This document shows positions 44,801 through 53,110 of a stretch of DNA of 64,000 nt, piece by piece. The position numbers and the translations under genes are program-made. Origin of the DNA: Oceanospirillales bacterium (GTDB lineage: Bacteria; Pseudomonadota; Gammaproteobacteria; Pseudomonadales; Endozoicomonadaceae). Numbering within the stretch: the first letter of the stretch is position 1; every line of letters begins with the position of its first letter. The stretch lies in contig SIHQ01000020.1 of NCBI GenBank assembly GCA_004762125.1, forward strand, positions 26,079-90,078. Direction: 5' to 3'. Under the pieces are notes generated by a model. The model saw only the letters and a program-made list of their open reading frames with translations, made no database searches and was not told where the DNA came from.

Positions 44801-47029
44801 GCTATTTTTTTAAAACAAGCAGCTGAACTGGGTAACCCTGAAGCGTGCTGGCTGGCTGCTAAAGTGTCTCCTGATGTTCCCCTAAAAAAAGCTCTCTTAC
44901 TGAGGGCAGCACTCCATCTTGACTATGCACGCAGGTCAGTTATTAAGGATTTATATACCCCCTCTTCACCATTATTTGATATTAAGGCCGTTGAGGTTAT
45001 CTATCATCATTATAATAAGCATCAAAAGCCTCAAAGGCCTCAAAGGCACTATGTCATCACCCCAAATTCAGTCGCTGATGAAGATAACACTCTCGACTAT
45101 TATCTGAACGCTGCATTTCAGAAGACAATGAGGAATCGAAAGGCACTGAAGGCACTAGAGGAAAAATTAGTAACACAGGCAGAAGCTGTCTCTGATTACT
45201 CTCCTGAAGCTGTGGCCCTATCGATTAATGGCCAGTATGAATTATTATCCAGCGATAAAAAAAACCGTCTCAGCGAAGCACACCTTTGGCTGTTCAAAAA
45301 ACTCGCCCCATTAAATGAATATATAAAGATAATATCAAAAGACAGTAATGAAAAAAGTTTTAAACGCTATCTAAACCTTTTCATTCAAAGTCCGTTTCAG
45401 TTGAATTCATACATTGAACGCAATAAAAAAGTGCTCATTATCACAGCTATTGATTTTTCTTTATTAGCTGCAAGCCTAAGCATCGATCCCAAAAAAATTC
45501 CAGATCTTACTTCTCAACTGAATCAGCTGATTAAAAATCATTCAATAACTGAGAAGTCTGCTTATCTATTCATCATCAACATACTTCACTCTGGTTTCTT
45601 TCTTTTTAATACCAATCTTGCTATGCAGTTAGTTGACGCTCTCGCAGAAGATAATCAAGAGTTAGCTGAACTGGCAGAAACCGCTATAAAATACTGGGAT
45701 TCAGAGTTAAATACAGCAGATCACCAGAAACCTGAGAATCCAACTCAACAATTACCCATCCATACAATACTAGAAACACCGCCCACCAAATCATCAACCG
45801 TTACTACGCAGTCTTTATATGCAACAGATCAGCAGGTGTTATCCAGTGAACGGGTGACAGACTTCGGCCACAACCCTGAACTACGTTGTCTTAAACCGAA
45901 AGTTAAACTTCTGCTCATAACTCAGATCTTATGCCAGCAACATTTTGCACCAGGCTGTTTTTTTGACCAGATATGGCATTCATTAGAATCACCTCCGTCA
46001 GCCACCGATGTATACTCTGCCTTACTGCCATCGGCTGCGTTTTACCTACCTTCTTTACACCTCCTTCTTGAGTTGACAATGCCCGCTGCACACTCACTGA
46101 CCCTTTATCAGTTTCAGCAACTCAGTTCAGTCACTCCCTCCCTTTACCCGGAAATGGAAAAAGTGGCCAATATGTATACTGATCACCGCTTTCAGGATCT
46201 ATGGAACTACGTTGATGATCCCGACAGTAACCAGTTAAGAGAAGCGGCCCTGGACCCTGATTCACTGCCTGAACTGCTTCGAAGAGAACGATTACTGGTC
46301 ATTTTATTCACTAACCTTGAACGTTATTTCACGATGCTGAGTGACAATGATCCGAACATAGATTCATTACGCTCTGATCTGGAAAACTATCATCACAGTT
46401 TGCGCGCTCACGGCTATGCCAGCGAAGCCCATCTTGCCAAAGCGCTGCTTCAACCCTTTATGACCGAGAAAGAACTGACAGATAATTTCTCGCTTGATCA
46501 GCAGATATTGATATCAGTCAGTAGATTGAGGCAACTAAAGGCCGACGATATAGCTTTTGAATGCTATTCACTCAATCTTATTTCTCGAATTGAGACGCTG
46601 ACAAAAACCGAAAGAGGCCTTCTTTCAGGACAAGTGATAGCCTGGTTACCAGGAATCTACCGAAACCACGAACTATTCTTAGCCCTCACAAAAACATTAG
46701 AGAAAAAACAACTACAGATCGTTGCCCGCGGCATGCATAACGCTGCCCTGCGATGGAATGCAGAGTTCGAGATTATTTCCTATCTCGAAGATGTTTTATT
46801 AAACGGCTTTCTGTTTCTCATCAGACATTTTCCTGACGATACGACTGCAATTATGGAATACTCCGAAGCCATTGCTTTTCAACTAGCCCGTAGTCGAGCT
46901 ACCGAACCCTCTTTTGAATATTCCCTCTCTCACTGGCCAGACAAAATCCATGAAAGTTTTCAGGGACTTCAGGATTATCCGTCACAACAACTTATCAACG
47001 TATTAGGAAGGCTACTTTTCATGGATTAA
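38900..47029 (+). CDS. Giant exported multidomain protein (2709 residues), unknown function
   Basis: A single open frame of 8.1 kb. Residues 1-34 look like a signal peptide (hydrophobic FCATCFVLFSFWLP, possible cleavage after CMA). Residues 35-460 are an unrecognised globular part. About 461-513 is a basic/Pro-rich linker (PTRRQHRR, DDDPPPPS). About 520-700 is a second domain ending GHGYYRLL. About 890-1050 shows a nucleotidyltransferase-like pattern: YGGLA (900-904), NDIDFLV (Asp931, Asp933) and a strand with Asp992. About 1080-1440 is low-complexity Thr/Lys/Glu/Gln with Lys-rich clusters near 1265-1280 and 1396-1406. The rest is helical, with a Sel1-like LKQAAELGNPEACWLAA near 1970. No secretion-system signature is visible. 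The ribosome site is weak. The role may be host interaction; this is inference. Confidence 0.85.
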   Translation: MQTLRNKITSFCATCFVLFSFWLPVPGKNGQCMAQTLASDTFYAANYHGQFYLRVAGDFVVLPELKTSQLFISFLSQLLLGSNPSYMIALFTKIKLLSPAHSIPFNRSADCNNYRVKMAHSILNSLLSIQTHCTHSGDPVWLVHAAPRTINDKAELTQVDASSHLYLLWSQLHLGNWHSLMIKPTFELEGAGLQLYACKSEQCHTVNFGIVFPEAKKNQWLLHQIAYRDTENKQVLSVFSSDNLHLTLDALDALDKTISKPETEWEKSKDIRYNGDHQWLFASEEANKLTFSEWLYKSDNLRLLPLEPCKAFQPPHHYQCSSYLIWADHISKTPAIWGKPNPVLSIHSDHGIENYHERYYLFGSNGPVSFLNQYPLLNYWLKATSPSSPFELINQAETVLNSLNLMPFVFQQVSWPVLKSEETTDHYAVTPALQSQLTEHPSPLIENIGTTSPLLITSLPLSGKGGSTASPVKEKQQAGKKTGQGQSALNSGSGKPTRRQHRRSDDDPPPPSNIVIEPSLPSVYPVDIQDLLNTLQTRGFILSSDLATNDWRPLLFNDYPEATETLAQLQDRLSQDLTQFEASESSDKFLKIIKHPSRFNPFDKDHITQLAKAAKSNIAIFTASIPGEHSIQYKMTGKSDAVTRPLTKDFHSFSLTGKTIWLAYAKGHGYYRLLTNRGKPESSGLTRSGQRQPPTPKSDSYITPFTKPITLHRGTAFSPPFSEGLAGLHHAFYGTDRTRDEFSAFKTMIAAVFERENESAEKKSPEEEIIRSSREQLSHVGLIGYPPSTIPNQEPSHFFLTKTAMGFIESLWRSQENLFNTYLSKRTGAQTVSELIIKSVRLRTEYTIGDVDSRGFDNAMINIALPALLQLIKLQSHIIQLLTDITSNVFNSPHITVGVYGGLAIRTHLINDIFHSNINAAIKAGIPTVNDIDFLVPNSAAAEEFIRFITLAISEQFPHLSISKLLLPFESGQPATIKLKITWQDIRVYTIDITTPSASQESDYAQFTKKQISLHEQDIWLPVIALDIALEHLVKGVRQETMKDDSERRRLKSQQILRIILTHSTDPSLIQKVTDMLGPDLQAVINLEDSHSDKSMQLPPEAVFEAVSEEKTSPPIAFTAASTTSDYESGTENEPADSLIHKSTQTVSSQEESLQLKLPSSTIHAQVDVSADTLALKSSKKLKPTEPQTPSLCFAAAEKEIKTSSLLQSAAETLNEKPCISTPSITLLNDQPESLAPPIKEAIKEAASELFQKKSITRKTTQLSKKPIKLKKVRKRSKQQSTHPQKKTDSNFHTSAQKIVEEVLESDANKLTAVTHEKVEDQSLTKPQESTEGNIATNQQEVTTDETQQSAEDDMVTTQQGTAKERPLKKSHKTAKEIATAKQHTAIEGTEQPASKKRKRAKKTKKVTTTLQGKPEETVTPATAVLPTVAQFQVKQSSPVKIKDLTIALPSESSSVKPVPPLVKEVASRQMLPSTFSDSRSFGLTTSNRMMVQWLWLLDNFPNTKTIEGWFFPHLSLDDQGWLQFWKAMKSSGFKLNETKIVIDMETERLPLLNALKHTMILGNPVANYLHSTLVMSVTFTWQDLINLKKSALQFSPSRLLCAEILLDPESNMFDPEGLYQIYAKSQEFSQVDLDITFTNNDTYSVLATEVVRALSMLFPSTGTEPNKEEAIKILLPLLLSTEPVTTEYHPGVLGIFLASGLENHLPSDWQQKSCLNENPYTRWICSWPKDSVLLSPDIKENPVWLARQLEKKETQGETIHFLLSEDVNEELFAATYFSGPAFLNQKLWTALLVEINKKEKISKLSLQQQSKKKSLFRSLALLRSSQIIPYLLFCFKFSGKLYSSDLALACNLINSGIRKEDKVQLKSKIPMLLEWISIPEKQLEKEISMPMLTSPAEIGMSNDILQEHADIAPPFSKIELPDEARLSLSNKLLFQALIMARASYISNDSGLVDVHIREEALTTKPVAIFLKQAAELGNPEACWLAAKVSPDVPLKKALLLRAALHLDYARRSVIKDLYTPSSPLFDIKAVEVIYHHYNKHQKPQRPQRHYVITPNSVADEDNTLDYYLNAAFQKTMRNRKALKALEEKLVTQAEAVSDYSPEAVALSINGQYELLSSDKKNRLSEAHLWLFKKLAPLNEYIKIISKDSNEKSFKRYLNLFIQSPFQLNSYIERNKKVLIITAIDFSLLAASLSIDPKKIPDLTSQLNQLIKNHSITEKSAYLFIINILHSGFFLFNTNLAMQLVDALAEDNQELAELAETAIKYWDSELNTADHQKPENPTQQLPIHTILETPPTKSSTVTTQSLYATDQQVLSSERVTDFGHNPELRCLKPKVKLLLITQILCQQHFAPGCFFDQIWHSLESPPSATDVYSALLPSAAFYLPSLHLLLELTMPAAHSLTLYQFQQLSSVTPSLYPEMEKVANMYTDHRFQDLWNYVDDPDSNQLREAALDPDSLPELLRRERLLVILFTNLERYFTMLSDNDPNIDSLRSDLENYHHSLRAHGYASEAHLAKALLQPFMTEKELTDNFSLDQQILISVSRLRQLKADDIAFECYSLNLISRIETLTKTERGLLSGQVIAWLPGIYRNHELFLALTKTLEKKQLQIVARGMHNAALRWNAEFEIISYLEDVLLNGFLFLIRHFPDDTTAIMEYSEAIAFQLARSRATEPSFEYSLSHWPDKIHESFQGLQDYPSQQLINVLGRLLFMD

Positions 47030-47236
47030 TGATCCCTTCGGTAGCAGGTTAATATACAAAGGCATTCATTCAATCCTACTGATAACCCCTTCAAAAAAAT
47101 CAGCTATATATTTTCTACTGAATGACTACAATGCTGCGGCTTGGCTAGTACATCTATACCAGTCTATAATTCGATTTCCGTCAGTGAAACCCACGACGGC
47201 TTGAGTTCCCTTACCTCTGTTTAAAAAGGATTTTCT

Positions 47237-47890
47237 GTGTTGTTACAAAACAAATCTATGAATCTGCTCCTGATTCTTTCCCTGTTTCACATTACCACCG
47301 TTACTGCCAGTAACTATCTGGTTCAGATTCCTTTTGAAATGTTCGGGTTTCATACCACCTGGGGCGCCTTTACTTTTCCCTTTATCTTTCTAGCCACTGA
47401 CCTGACTGTACGTATTTATGGTTCGGAACAGGCTCGCAAGATCATCTTTATGGCTATGTTCCCGGCCTTATTTGTGTCATACGTGGTTTCAGTACTGTTT
47501 ATTGATGGGCAGTTTACCGGTCTTGCTTCATTGACTGAGTTCAATCTGTTTATTGCCCGTATCGCCATGGCCAGTTTTGCCGCTTACCTGATCGGTCAGT
47601 TGTTGGATATTACTGTCTTTAACAAGTTGCGCCAAAATGCCATCTGGTGGATCGCGCCCGCTTGCTCAACGGTTTTTGGTAACGCCATCGACACACTCAG
47701 CTTCTTCAGTTTGGCCTTTGCCGGTTCTGCCGATCCCTTTATGGCGGCAAACTGGATGGCTATTGCCTTTGCTGACTACGGTTACAAGCTACTTATCAGC
47801 CTGCTTCTGTTCTTGCCTATGTATGGTGTACTACTGAATTACGTGATGGGTAAACTGCAAAAGACTGAACTGACGGGCCAGACTGCCTGA
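47237..47890 (+). CDS. yhhQ: YhhQ/VUT-family queuosine precursor transporter
   Basis: 217 residues, about six hydrophobic segments. YhhQ/VUT landmarks are visible: NYLVQIPFE, TTWGAFTFPFIFLATDLTVRIYG, and FGNAIDTLSFFSLAFAG. The family imports 7-cyano- or 7-aminomethyl-7-deazaguanine (preQ0/preQ1) for queuosine in tRNA. The start is GTG 47237 with AAAGGA 6 nt before it; an internal ATG at codon 8 is the alternative. I see no preQ1 riboswitch in the 207-bp leader. A hairpin follows the stop. Confidence 0.9.
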   Translation: MLLQNKSMNLLLILSLFHITTVTASNYLVQIPFEMFGFHTTWGAFTFPFIFLATDLTVRIYGSEQARKIIFMAMFPALFVSYVVSVLFIDGQFTGLASLTEFNLFIARIAMASFAAYLIGQLLDITVFNKLRQNAIWWIAPACSTVFGNAIDTLSFFSLAFAGSADPFMAANWMAIAFADYGYKLLISLLLFLPMYGVLLNYVMGKLQKTELTGQTA

Positions 47891-47902
47891 TAGCTATGAT
47901 TT

Positions 47903-47929
47903 CTGGCAGCTATCCTCATTAGCTGCCAG
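47903..47929. terminator. Hairpin after yhhQ
   Basis: Perfect 10-bp stem CTGGCAGCTA / TAGCTGCCAG with a 7-nt loop, 12 nt past the stop. It is followed by a pyrimidine-rich stretch rather than a pure U-run. Confidence 0.6.
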
Positions 47930-47980
47930 CCTTCTCACTTCCTCCAAAAACCTCCTTGCAATTCCTGCCCACACCAATAT

Positions 47981-47999
47981 GATAATGATTCTCATCAAA
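47981..47999 (+). promoter_or_regulatory. Fur box upstream of siderophore-interacting protein gene
   Basis: GATAATGATTCTCATCAAA matches 14 of 19 positions of the Fur consensus, with the first nine perfect. It lies 46 bp upstream of the ATG, over the expected promoter. It predicts repression by Fur-Fe2+. Confidence 0.7.
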
Positions 48000-48045
48000 T
48001 AGCTATATATAAAGACCGGCCTGTCCGGGGGACAATGGAGTACCC

Positions 48046-48819
48046 ATGCCAAAACCAGCTCCCAGAGCAGTCACTGTCAAATCCATTCAACCACTCACTG
48101 CCAACATGAAAAGGTTGATATTTACCGGAGAATCACTGGCCGACTTTCCTGTGGATCAGGCTTCTGCTTATATCAAACTGGTTTTTGAAACACCAGCTAA
48201 ACCAAAACCTGTTTTACGCAGCATGACCGTCGTTGACTCGGATCCTAAAAAGAAAGAGCTAACCATTGATGTGGTCGTACATAATGAACATCAGCCCGAT
48301 AAAAGAGGCCCCGCCGGACGCTGGCTTACCACTACAAAAGAGGGAGACTCTGTCCTGATTTCTGGACCAGGCGACACCAAGCTGGTTGATTTTGAAGCCG
48401 ACTGGTTTATTTTCGCAGGTGATATGACGGCTTTGCCGGCTATTCGTGCCAATCTGCTAAAGATGCCCACTGATGCCAAAGGCTATGTGGTAATTGAAGT
48501 TCCTGAAGTCGATGACAAACGAGCACTGCATATACCAAATGATCAACTTCCTGCAGGCATTGAGATTCACTGGGTTATCAATCCTGATTCAGGCTCTGAT
48601 TCACAGCTTCTCAAAAACACACTGAAAGGATTGAAGTGGTTACCAGGGTCTCCCTATATCTGGGCCGCTGGCGAGCTGAGATCCGTACTGAATCTGCGCA
48701 ATCATCTGAATGAACAGATGCCTAAACCAAGACCTACGCGATATATCAGCAGTTATTGGCAGAAAGGTCTGGCCGACGAAGAACATAAGCAGGAAAAGAA
48801 ACGTCAGCTGACCGAATAA
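48046..48819 (+). CDS. Siderophore-interacting protein (ferric-chelate reductase, SIP/ViuB family)
   Basis: 257 residues. An N-terminal FAD-binding barrel (YIKLVFE, later the conserved RSMTVVD in place of RxYTxR) and a C-terminal NAD(P)H-type domain (FAGDMTALPAI, then YIWAAGELRSVLNLRNHL) are typical of SIP proteins, which reduce ferric siderophores in the cytoplasm to release iron. RSMTVVD differs from the common RxYTVR FAD motif, a minor oddity. GGAG lies 6 nt before the ATG and a Fur box just upstream supports the iron role. No siderophore uptake genes are adjacent. Confidence 0.9.
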   Translation: MPKPAPRAVTVKSIQPLTANMKRLIFTGESLADFPVDQASAYIKLVFETPAKPKPVLRSMTVVDSDPKKKELTIDVVVHNEHQPDKRGPAGRWLTTTKEGDSVLISGPGDTKLVDFEADWFIFAGDMTALPAIRANLLKMPTDAKGYVVIEVPEVDDKRALHIPNDQLPAGIEIHWVINPDSGSDSQLLKNTLKGLKWLPGSPYIWAAGELRSVLNLRNHLNEQMPKPRPTRYISSYWQKGLADEEHKQEKKRQLTE

Positions 48820-48866
48820 TCTCACCATTATCAATCGGACTATGGTCTATACACACCCCCGGTTAA

Positions 48867-50714
48867 ATGTCAGTAGTATCAAGTCAACAAGGCTTGAATT
48901 TACTTCATTTCCCGGGGTATCCGATGAACTATCAGGGACGTTTTCAACAGCCCCCCTTCGATCAACTCACTGATCAACAGCAGCAACGCTTCATTCAAAA
49001 AGCCAGTCTCTGCTGGTATAAGCCTGGCGAAAAGCTGATAAAGGCAGGTTCTGAACCCACATCATTAATGGTGGTGCAGAAAGGCGTCGTCGAAGAGCGC
49101 GATGCTCGGGACATCAAAAAAATATACGCACATTATGCGGAAGATGATCTATTCGATGTCCGTGGATTACTGGACGAAAATGCCAAACATGAATATATCT
49201 GCCTCGAAGAAGCACTGATTCAAGAAATACCCGCCAGCCTTTTTAAAGAAGCCTGCCAGCAAAATCCGCAATTTCTGGCCGCTTTAAGTGCTGACCTGAG
49301 CGAAAAGCACGAACAAATCAGCGCCAACGACCGCCCTGGTATGGCCGACTTTCTACTGGGTCGCATTGAAGAGAGCCATTGTCGTTCAGCTAAAATTCTC
49401 AAGCCTAAGCAAACGTTTACCGAAGCCGCCAAAATACTGGACAGTGAGCACCTTGATGCTGTCTTGGTTGAACTTGAAGCCGGGTACGGAATGATAACGC
49501 GGACAGACTTGCTCAATGCCATTGCCATTCGCCAGCAACCCTTATCAACCCCTGTATCGGAAATAGCTATTTTTCCGCTAATCACCATCAATACCGGTGA
49601 ATATCTGTTCGATGCACTTTTGAAGATGACCAGTAAACAGATTGAACGCCTCGTGGTCATGAATAACGACCAGCTGGTTGGCATACTGGATTTAAATCGA
49701 ATCCTAGCTCTGGCTTCAAGCCACTCTCATTTACTGTCTGTCAGGATTGCACGAGCCACCAGCATCAGCGAATTGGTAGAGCTATCACCGGAAATAGAAA
49801 AACAGGCCAGAAGCCTGTTTACAAACGGTGTACGAACCGGTTCGGTTATGAACCTGGTGTCCACACTGAACGACCAACTGTTGAAGCGACTTTTTGAGTT
49901 GTACTTCCCTGTCACGATTCAGGAAAACATCTGCCTTATGTCGTTAGGCAGCGAAGGTCGTGGTGAACAAGTCATCAAGACCGACCAAGACAACGCTTTG
50001 ATTATTGCTGACGGCACAGAAAAACCAAGCCAGGAACGACTCAACGGCTTTACCCAACTCCTTATTCAATGTGGCTGGCCACCTTGCGATGGCAACGTCA
50101 TGGTTTCCAACCCGCATTGGGTTCTGACTTTATCCGAATGGAAGCAGAGAGCCGCTAGCTGGATTGACAGAACCACTCCGGAAAACATGATGGAAATGGC
50201 CATGATGGTGGATGCTCGAGCGGTTGCCGGTCGCAAAGGTTTACTCAGAGCCTTTGAGATTGAGCTGGCTCAAAAGTTGGGCGATCGTGAAGCCTTTCTT
50301 GCCGCTTTCGTCTCCCCTGCTCTTCAGTTTGATTCCCACCTGAGCTTTTTTGGTCGAATCAAGGAAGGCAAAGATCATCGAATGGACATCAAAAAAGCCG
50401 GTATTTTTCCATTAGTTCATGGTATTCGTACACTGGCTCTTGAACAAAGAGTACGAGCATTATCGACAACTGATCGTCTTAACGCTCTCAAAACAAAAGG
50501 TAAAATTGATCTCGAAAGAGTTTCTAAACTGGAAGAAGCTTTTCTGGTGTTAAACCGGTTACGGCTGGAGCAGCAAGTGGCCGGTATCTGCGATGGTAAT
50601 GAACTGGATCTGGATGCACTGGACTATCGTCGTCGAGATATGCTCAGACACTGTTTGCATACCGCCAAGAAATTCCGACAGCATCTCAGACATCATTTTC
50701 ATATTGATGGGTAA
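48867..50714 (+). CDS. cNMP-binding / CBS pair / DUF294 nucleotidyltransferase protein
   Basis: 615 residues. Domains in order: a cyclic-nucleotide-binding-like beta-barrel (about 40-150, CWYKPGEKLIKAGSEPTSLMVVQKG, read in parts), a CBS pair (about 170-285), a DUF294 nucleotidyltransferase domain with GSEGRGEQ and TDQDNAL (about 365-385), and a DUF294 C-terminal helical domain to the end. Similar proteins are paired with the same type of 3'-5' exonuclease gene, as here (11 bp downstream), often near acetate genes in Pseudomonas; they may regulate by nucleotidylation. Start at residue 1 is open but has a weak ribosome site; Met20 (48924) is an alternative. Confidence 0.87.
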   Translation: MSVVSSQQGLNLLHFPGYPMNYQGRFQQPPFDQLTDQQQQRFIQKASLCWYKPGEKLIKAGSEPTSLMVVQKGVVEERDARDIKKIYAHYAEDDLFDVRGLLDENAKHEYICLEEALIQEIPASLFKEACQQNPQFLAALSADLSEKHEQISANDRPGMADFLLGRIEESHCRSAKILKPKQTFTEAAKILDSEHLDAVLVELEAGYGMITRTDLLNAIAIRQQPLSTPVSEIAIFPLITINTGEYLFDALLKMTSKQIERLVVMNNDQLVGILDLNRILALASSHSHLLSVRIARATSISELVELSPEIEKQARSLFTNGVRTGSVMNLVSTLNDQLLKRLFELYFPVTIQENICLMSLGSEGRGEQVIKTDQDNALIIADGTEKPSQERLNGFTQLLIQCGWPPCDGNVMVSNPHWVLTLSEWKQRAASWIDRTTPENMMEMAMMVDARAVAGRKGLLRAFEIELAQKLGDREAFLAAFVSPALQFDSHLSFFGRIKEGKDHRMDIKKAGIFPLVHGIRTLALEQRVRALSTTDRLNALKTKGKIDLERVSKLEEAFLVLNRLRLEQQVAGICDGNELDLDALDYRRRDMLRHCLHTAKKFRQHLRHHFHIDG

Positions 50715-50725
50715 GGAGCGTTGCT

Positions 50726-51343
50726 ATGATTATAAACCTATTACCAGCGCCCCTTAAATCGCGCTGGCTAACTTACCAGATCCAAAAGCGTCACAGAGAC
50801 TTTGCCGATGTTTTTGTCAGTCCTCCAGTCGGTGAGTTCATCAGTCTTGATCTGGAAACCAGCAGTATCCATCATCATAGTGCTGAAATTCTGGAGATTG
50901 CCGCCATGCCCATCCGAGGCAACAAGGTTTACCCCGGAGAATCTCTGGTATTGAGGGTGAAACCGAGAGGAGAGCTCAATCCTGATTCAGTGCCTATTCA
51001 CCAAATCAGAGAGAAGGATCTGGAAAATGCTCTGGAACCAGAAGAAGCTCTTAGAACACTGCTGCATTTTATCGGTGGGCGCCCCATGGTCGGCTATAAC
51101 ATCAAGTTTGATCAGCTGATCATCAACCGTTTCTGTCAGCAACTATTTGGTTTCAAATTACCCAACCCGATTAAAGAGCTATCTCATCGTTACTATTGGA
51201 AAAAGCTGCACCAGCAGCCTGAAGGTGTTACCGACCTGCGACTCGAGAAAATCTGTGAAGAACTGGATATTCCACTTTTTGACAGGCACACCGCCAAGGG
51301 AGATGCCCTGACGGTTGCACTGGCCTGGCTTAAACTTGCCTGA
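50726..51343 (+). CDS. DnaQ-like 3'-5' exonuclease
   Basis: 205 residues with the DEDDh exonuclease fold of DNA polymerase III epsilon relatives: Exo I SLDLETSSI, Exo II VGYNIKFDQL, Exo III with the final HTAKGDALTV (catalytic His and Asp). AAGGAG lies 8-9 nt before the ATG. It follows the DUF294 gene by 11 bp and is surely co-transcribed. It is convergent with the DUF885 gene, with stops adjacent. Confidence 0.9.
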   Translation: MIINLLPAPLKSRWLTYQIQKRHRDFADVFVSPPVGEFISLDLETSSIHHHSAEILEIAAMPIRGNKVYPGESLVLRVKPRGELNPDSVPIHQIREKDLENALEPEEALRTLLHFIGGRPMVGYNIKFDQLIINRFCQQLFGFKLPNPIKELSHRYYWKKLHQQPEGVTDLRLEKICEELDIPLFDRHTAKGDALTVALAWLKLA

Positions 51344-53032
51344 TCAAGCTGTCTTGCTGTTTTTTGCTTGAATCTCTTTAATCCAGCTGGCTATATGTTG
51401 CTCTAAGAGATTGAGAGTGACCGGCCCGCAAATCATTAGCTGTCGGTGAAATTCCCGTAACGAAAACTTTTCAGACAATTCTGTTTCACATTTATCTCTC
51501 AACGACTGAATACAAGTATCCCCCATCTTGTACGACAAGGCTTGAGCAGGCATTCCGATATACCGATCAACTTCAGCCGCAATAGTAGCCTCGGACAGGG
51601 AGAGGTATTTATGCATATACGTATTAGCCTGCTCACGACTCCAGCCGTAGTAATGAATACCGGTATCGACGACCAGTCGCGTAGCACGCCACATTTCCAT
51701 CATTAGCTGACCAAAGTGATCAATAGGATCATCATACAACCCCATATCATGCCCTAGTCGTTCACAATAGAGCGCCCAGCCTTCTGCATAAGCGTTATAT
51801 TCAAGTGGTCGGTGTTTCTGAAACTCGGGAATATTATCGAGTTCCTGAAGCACGGCAATATGCAGAAGATGGCCCGGCCAAGCTTCATGAAGCGCCAGAG
51901 GTGTGTGCATGTAAGATGGACATTTTTCCGGCAGCGAGGTCAGCCAATGAATACCCGATCGTGAACCATTGGCCGGATTAGGCTGGGCAAAAGCGGGTGG
52001 CATGGAAGCAGACGTCTCAGGATCAATACTCTCAATGGAGTATGTGGTTCGGGGAATCAGGCTGAAAAACTCAGGGATCATACCATCGATTTTTTTCGAT
52101 AGAATCGCGACGGTATTATTAAGCGCCTGAGCCGATTCTGAGAAATATGTCTGACTCGTCGCTAAATGTTTTTTCAGCTCACTGGCACCAGTTGAAAATC
52201 CGGCCTTCTTTGCCACTTTCTCCATTTCAGCTCCAATACGAGCGACTTCACTCAGACCCAGTTGATGAGTATCTTCTGCACTGGTTGAACAGAGTGTCTC
52301 TTTTTCTACCAGGTAGCGGTAGTAATCTGGATCAGTTTTAGCAAGGCTGATTTGATCTGTTCTGTGTTGCCCTAATCGTTCTTTGACAAACTGACTCCAG
52401 TTTGCAAGAGCTGGATAAACCTGTTCGCTGATGATTTTCTCGGCTTTTGTTGCCTGATCCGGGTACTTGTCCGATAACCTTCCCTCTAGAGGCTTGAAGA
52501 AACCACTCTTTCGTATGGGTTGACGACTCTGTTCCAACGGCGAATTTATCACTGTGTCCAGCAACACCGCAGGAATCCTGTAGCCTTTTGCACAACCCTG
52601 CTTCACTCGATCCTGATAATCCTGAAACAACAAGGGAATAGATGACAGTCTTTGCAGGTAATCCTCAACATCTCTCTTACTCAGCACAGCCCCATCATTA
52701 AGGTAAAGCACCATGCGAAAATCAGGAGTGAAAGGAAAGAACTCATGCCGGAGGTGTCGTTCAAATTCAAACTCACGAACTGTATTACTCAGTTCTCTGT
52801 GCAACAGTTGATAACTTCTGGATTCTTCTGACGTTAGCTCGGACTGTTCAATCGTTGCTAGTTTGCTTTGAAAGCGTCGAGCAACATCGTAGCGGAGTTG
52901 AATATCATTCAGGCTTTCTTTAAACAACAGATGAACCAACCGGCGATCACCCACTGAGCGACCGATGGTTGGATCGGTATCCAGCAAATGCTGCCAATAG
53001 TCACTGCAGAGATGAGAAAAAATTGTATGCAT
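51344..53032 (-). CDS. DUF885 family protein, probable zinc peptidase-like
   Basis: 562 residues without a signal peptide, typical for the DUF885 family. The metal-type motif HEAWPGH near residue 380 with a downstream glutamate in AYAEGWALYCERLG is visible, which resembles gluzincin-like peptidases. In most family members the substrate is unknown. Its TGA abuts the exonuclease stop on the other strand. The upstream DUF2007 gene is separated by 78 bp holding a hairpin. Confidence 0.9.
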   Translation of the reverse strand: MHTIFSHLCSDYWQHLLDTDPTIGRSVGDRRLVHLLFKESLNDIQLRYDVARRFQSKLATIEQSELTSEESRSYQLLHRELSNTVREFEFERHLRHEFFPFTPDFRMVLYLNDGAVLSKRDVEDYLQRLSSIPLLFQDYQDRVKQGCAKGYRIPAVLLDTVINSPLEQSRQPIRKSGFFKPLEGRLSDKYPDQATKAEKIISEQVYPALANWSQFVKERLGQHRTDQISLAKTDPDYYRYLVEKETLCSTSAEDTHQLGLSEVARIGAEMEKVAKKAGFSTGASELKKHLATSQTYFSESAQALNNTVAILSKKIDGMIPEFFSLIPRTTYSIESIDPETSASMPPAFAQPNPANGSRSGIHWLTSLPEKCPSYMHTPLALHEAWPGHLLHIAVLQELDNIPEFQKHRPLEYNAYAEGWALYCERLGHDMGLYDDPIDHFGQLMMEMWRATRLVVDTGIHYYGWSREQANTYMHKYLSLSEATIAAEVDRYIGMPAQALSYKMGDTCIQSLRDKCETELSEKFSLREFHRQLMICGPVTLNLLEQHIASWIKEIQAKNSKTA

Positions 53033-53043
53033 TCAGTGATACT

Positions 53044-53087
53044 CCGAATGATGAATATCTACTCAGGATAGACAAATCATCATTCGG
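53044..53087 (-). terminator. Inverted repeat between DUF2007 and DUF885 genes
   Basis: 11-bp perfect arms CCGAATGATGA / TCATCATTCGG with a 22-nt loop, just downstream of the DUF2007 stop. A possible terminator; no clear U-run. Confidence 0.45.
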
Positions 53088-53110
53088 GTTTAGAATACAG
53101 GTTACAGTGC

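Noticed and set aside
47030..47236. preQ1 riboswitch before yhhQ
   Set aside because: Searched for the small preQ1-I/II patterns by eye; no matching stem and A-rich tail.
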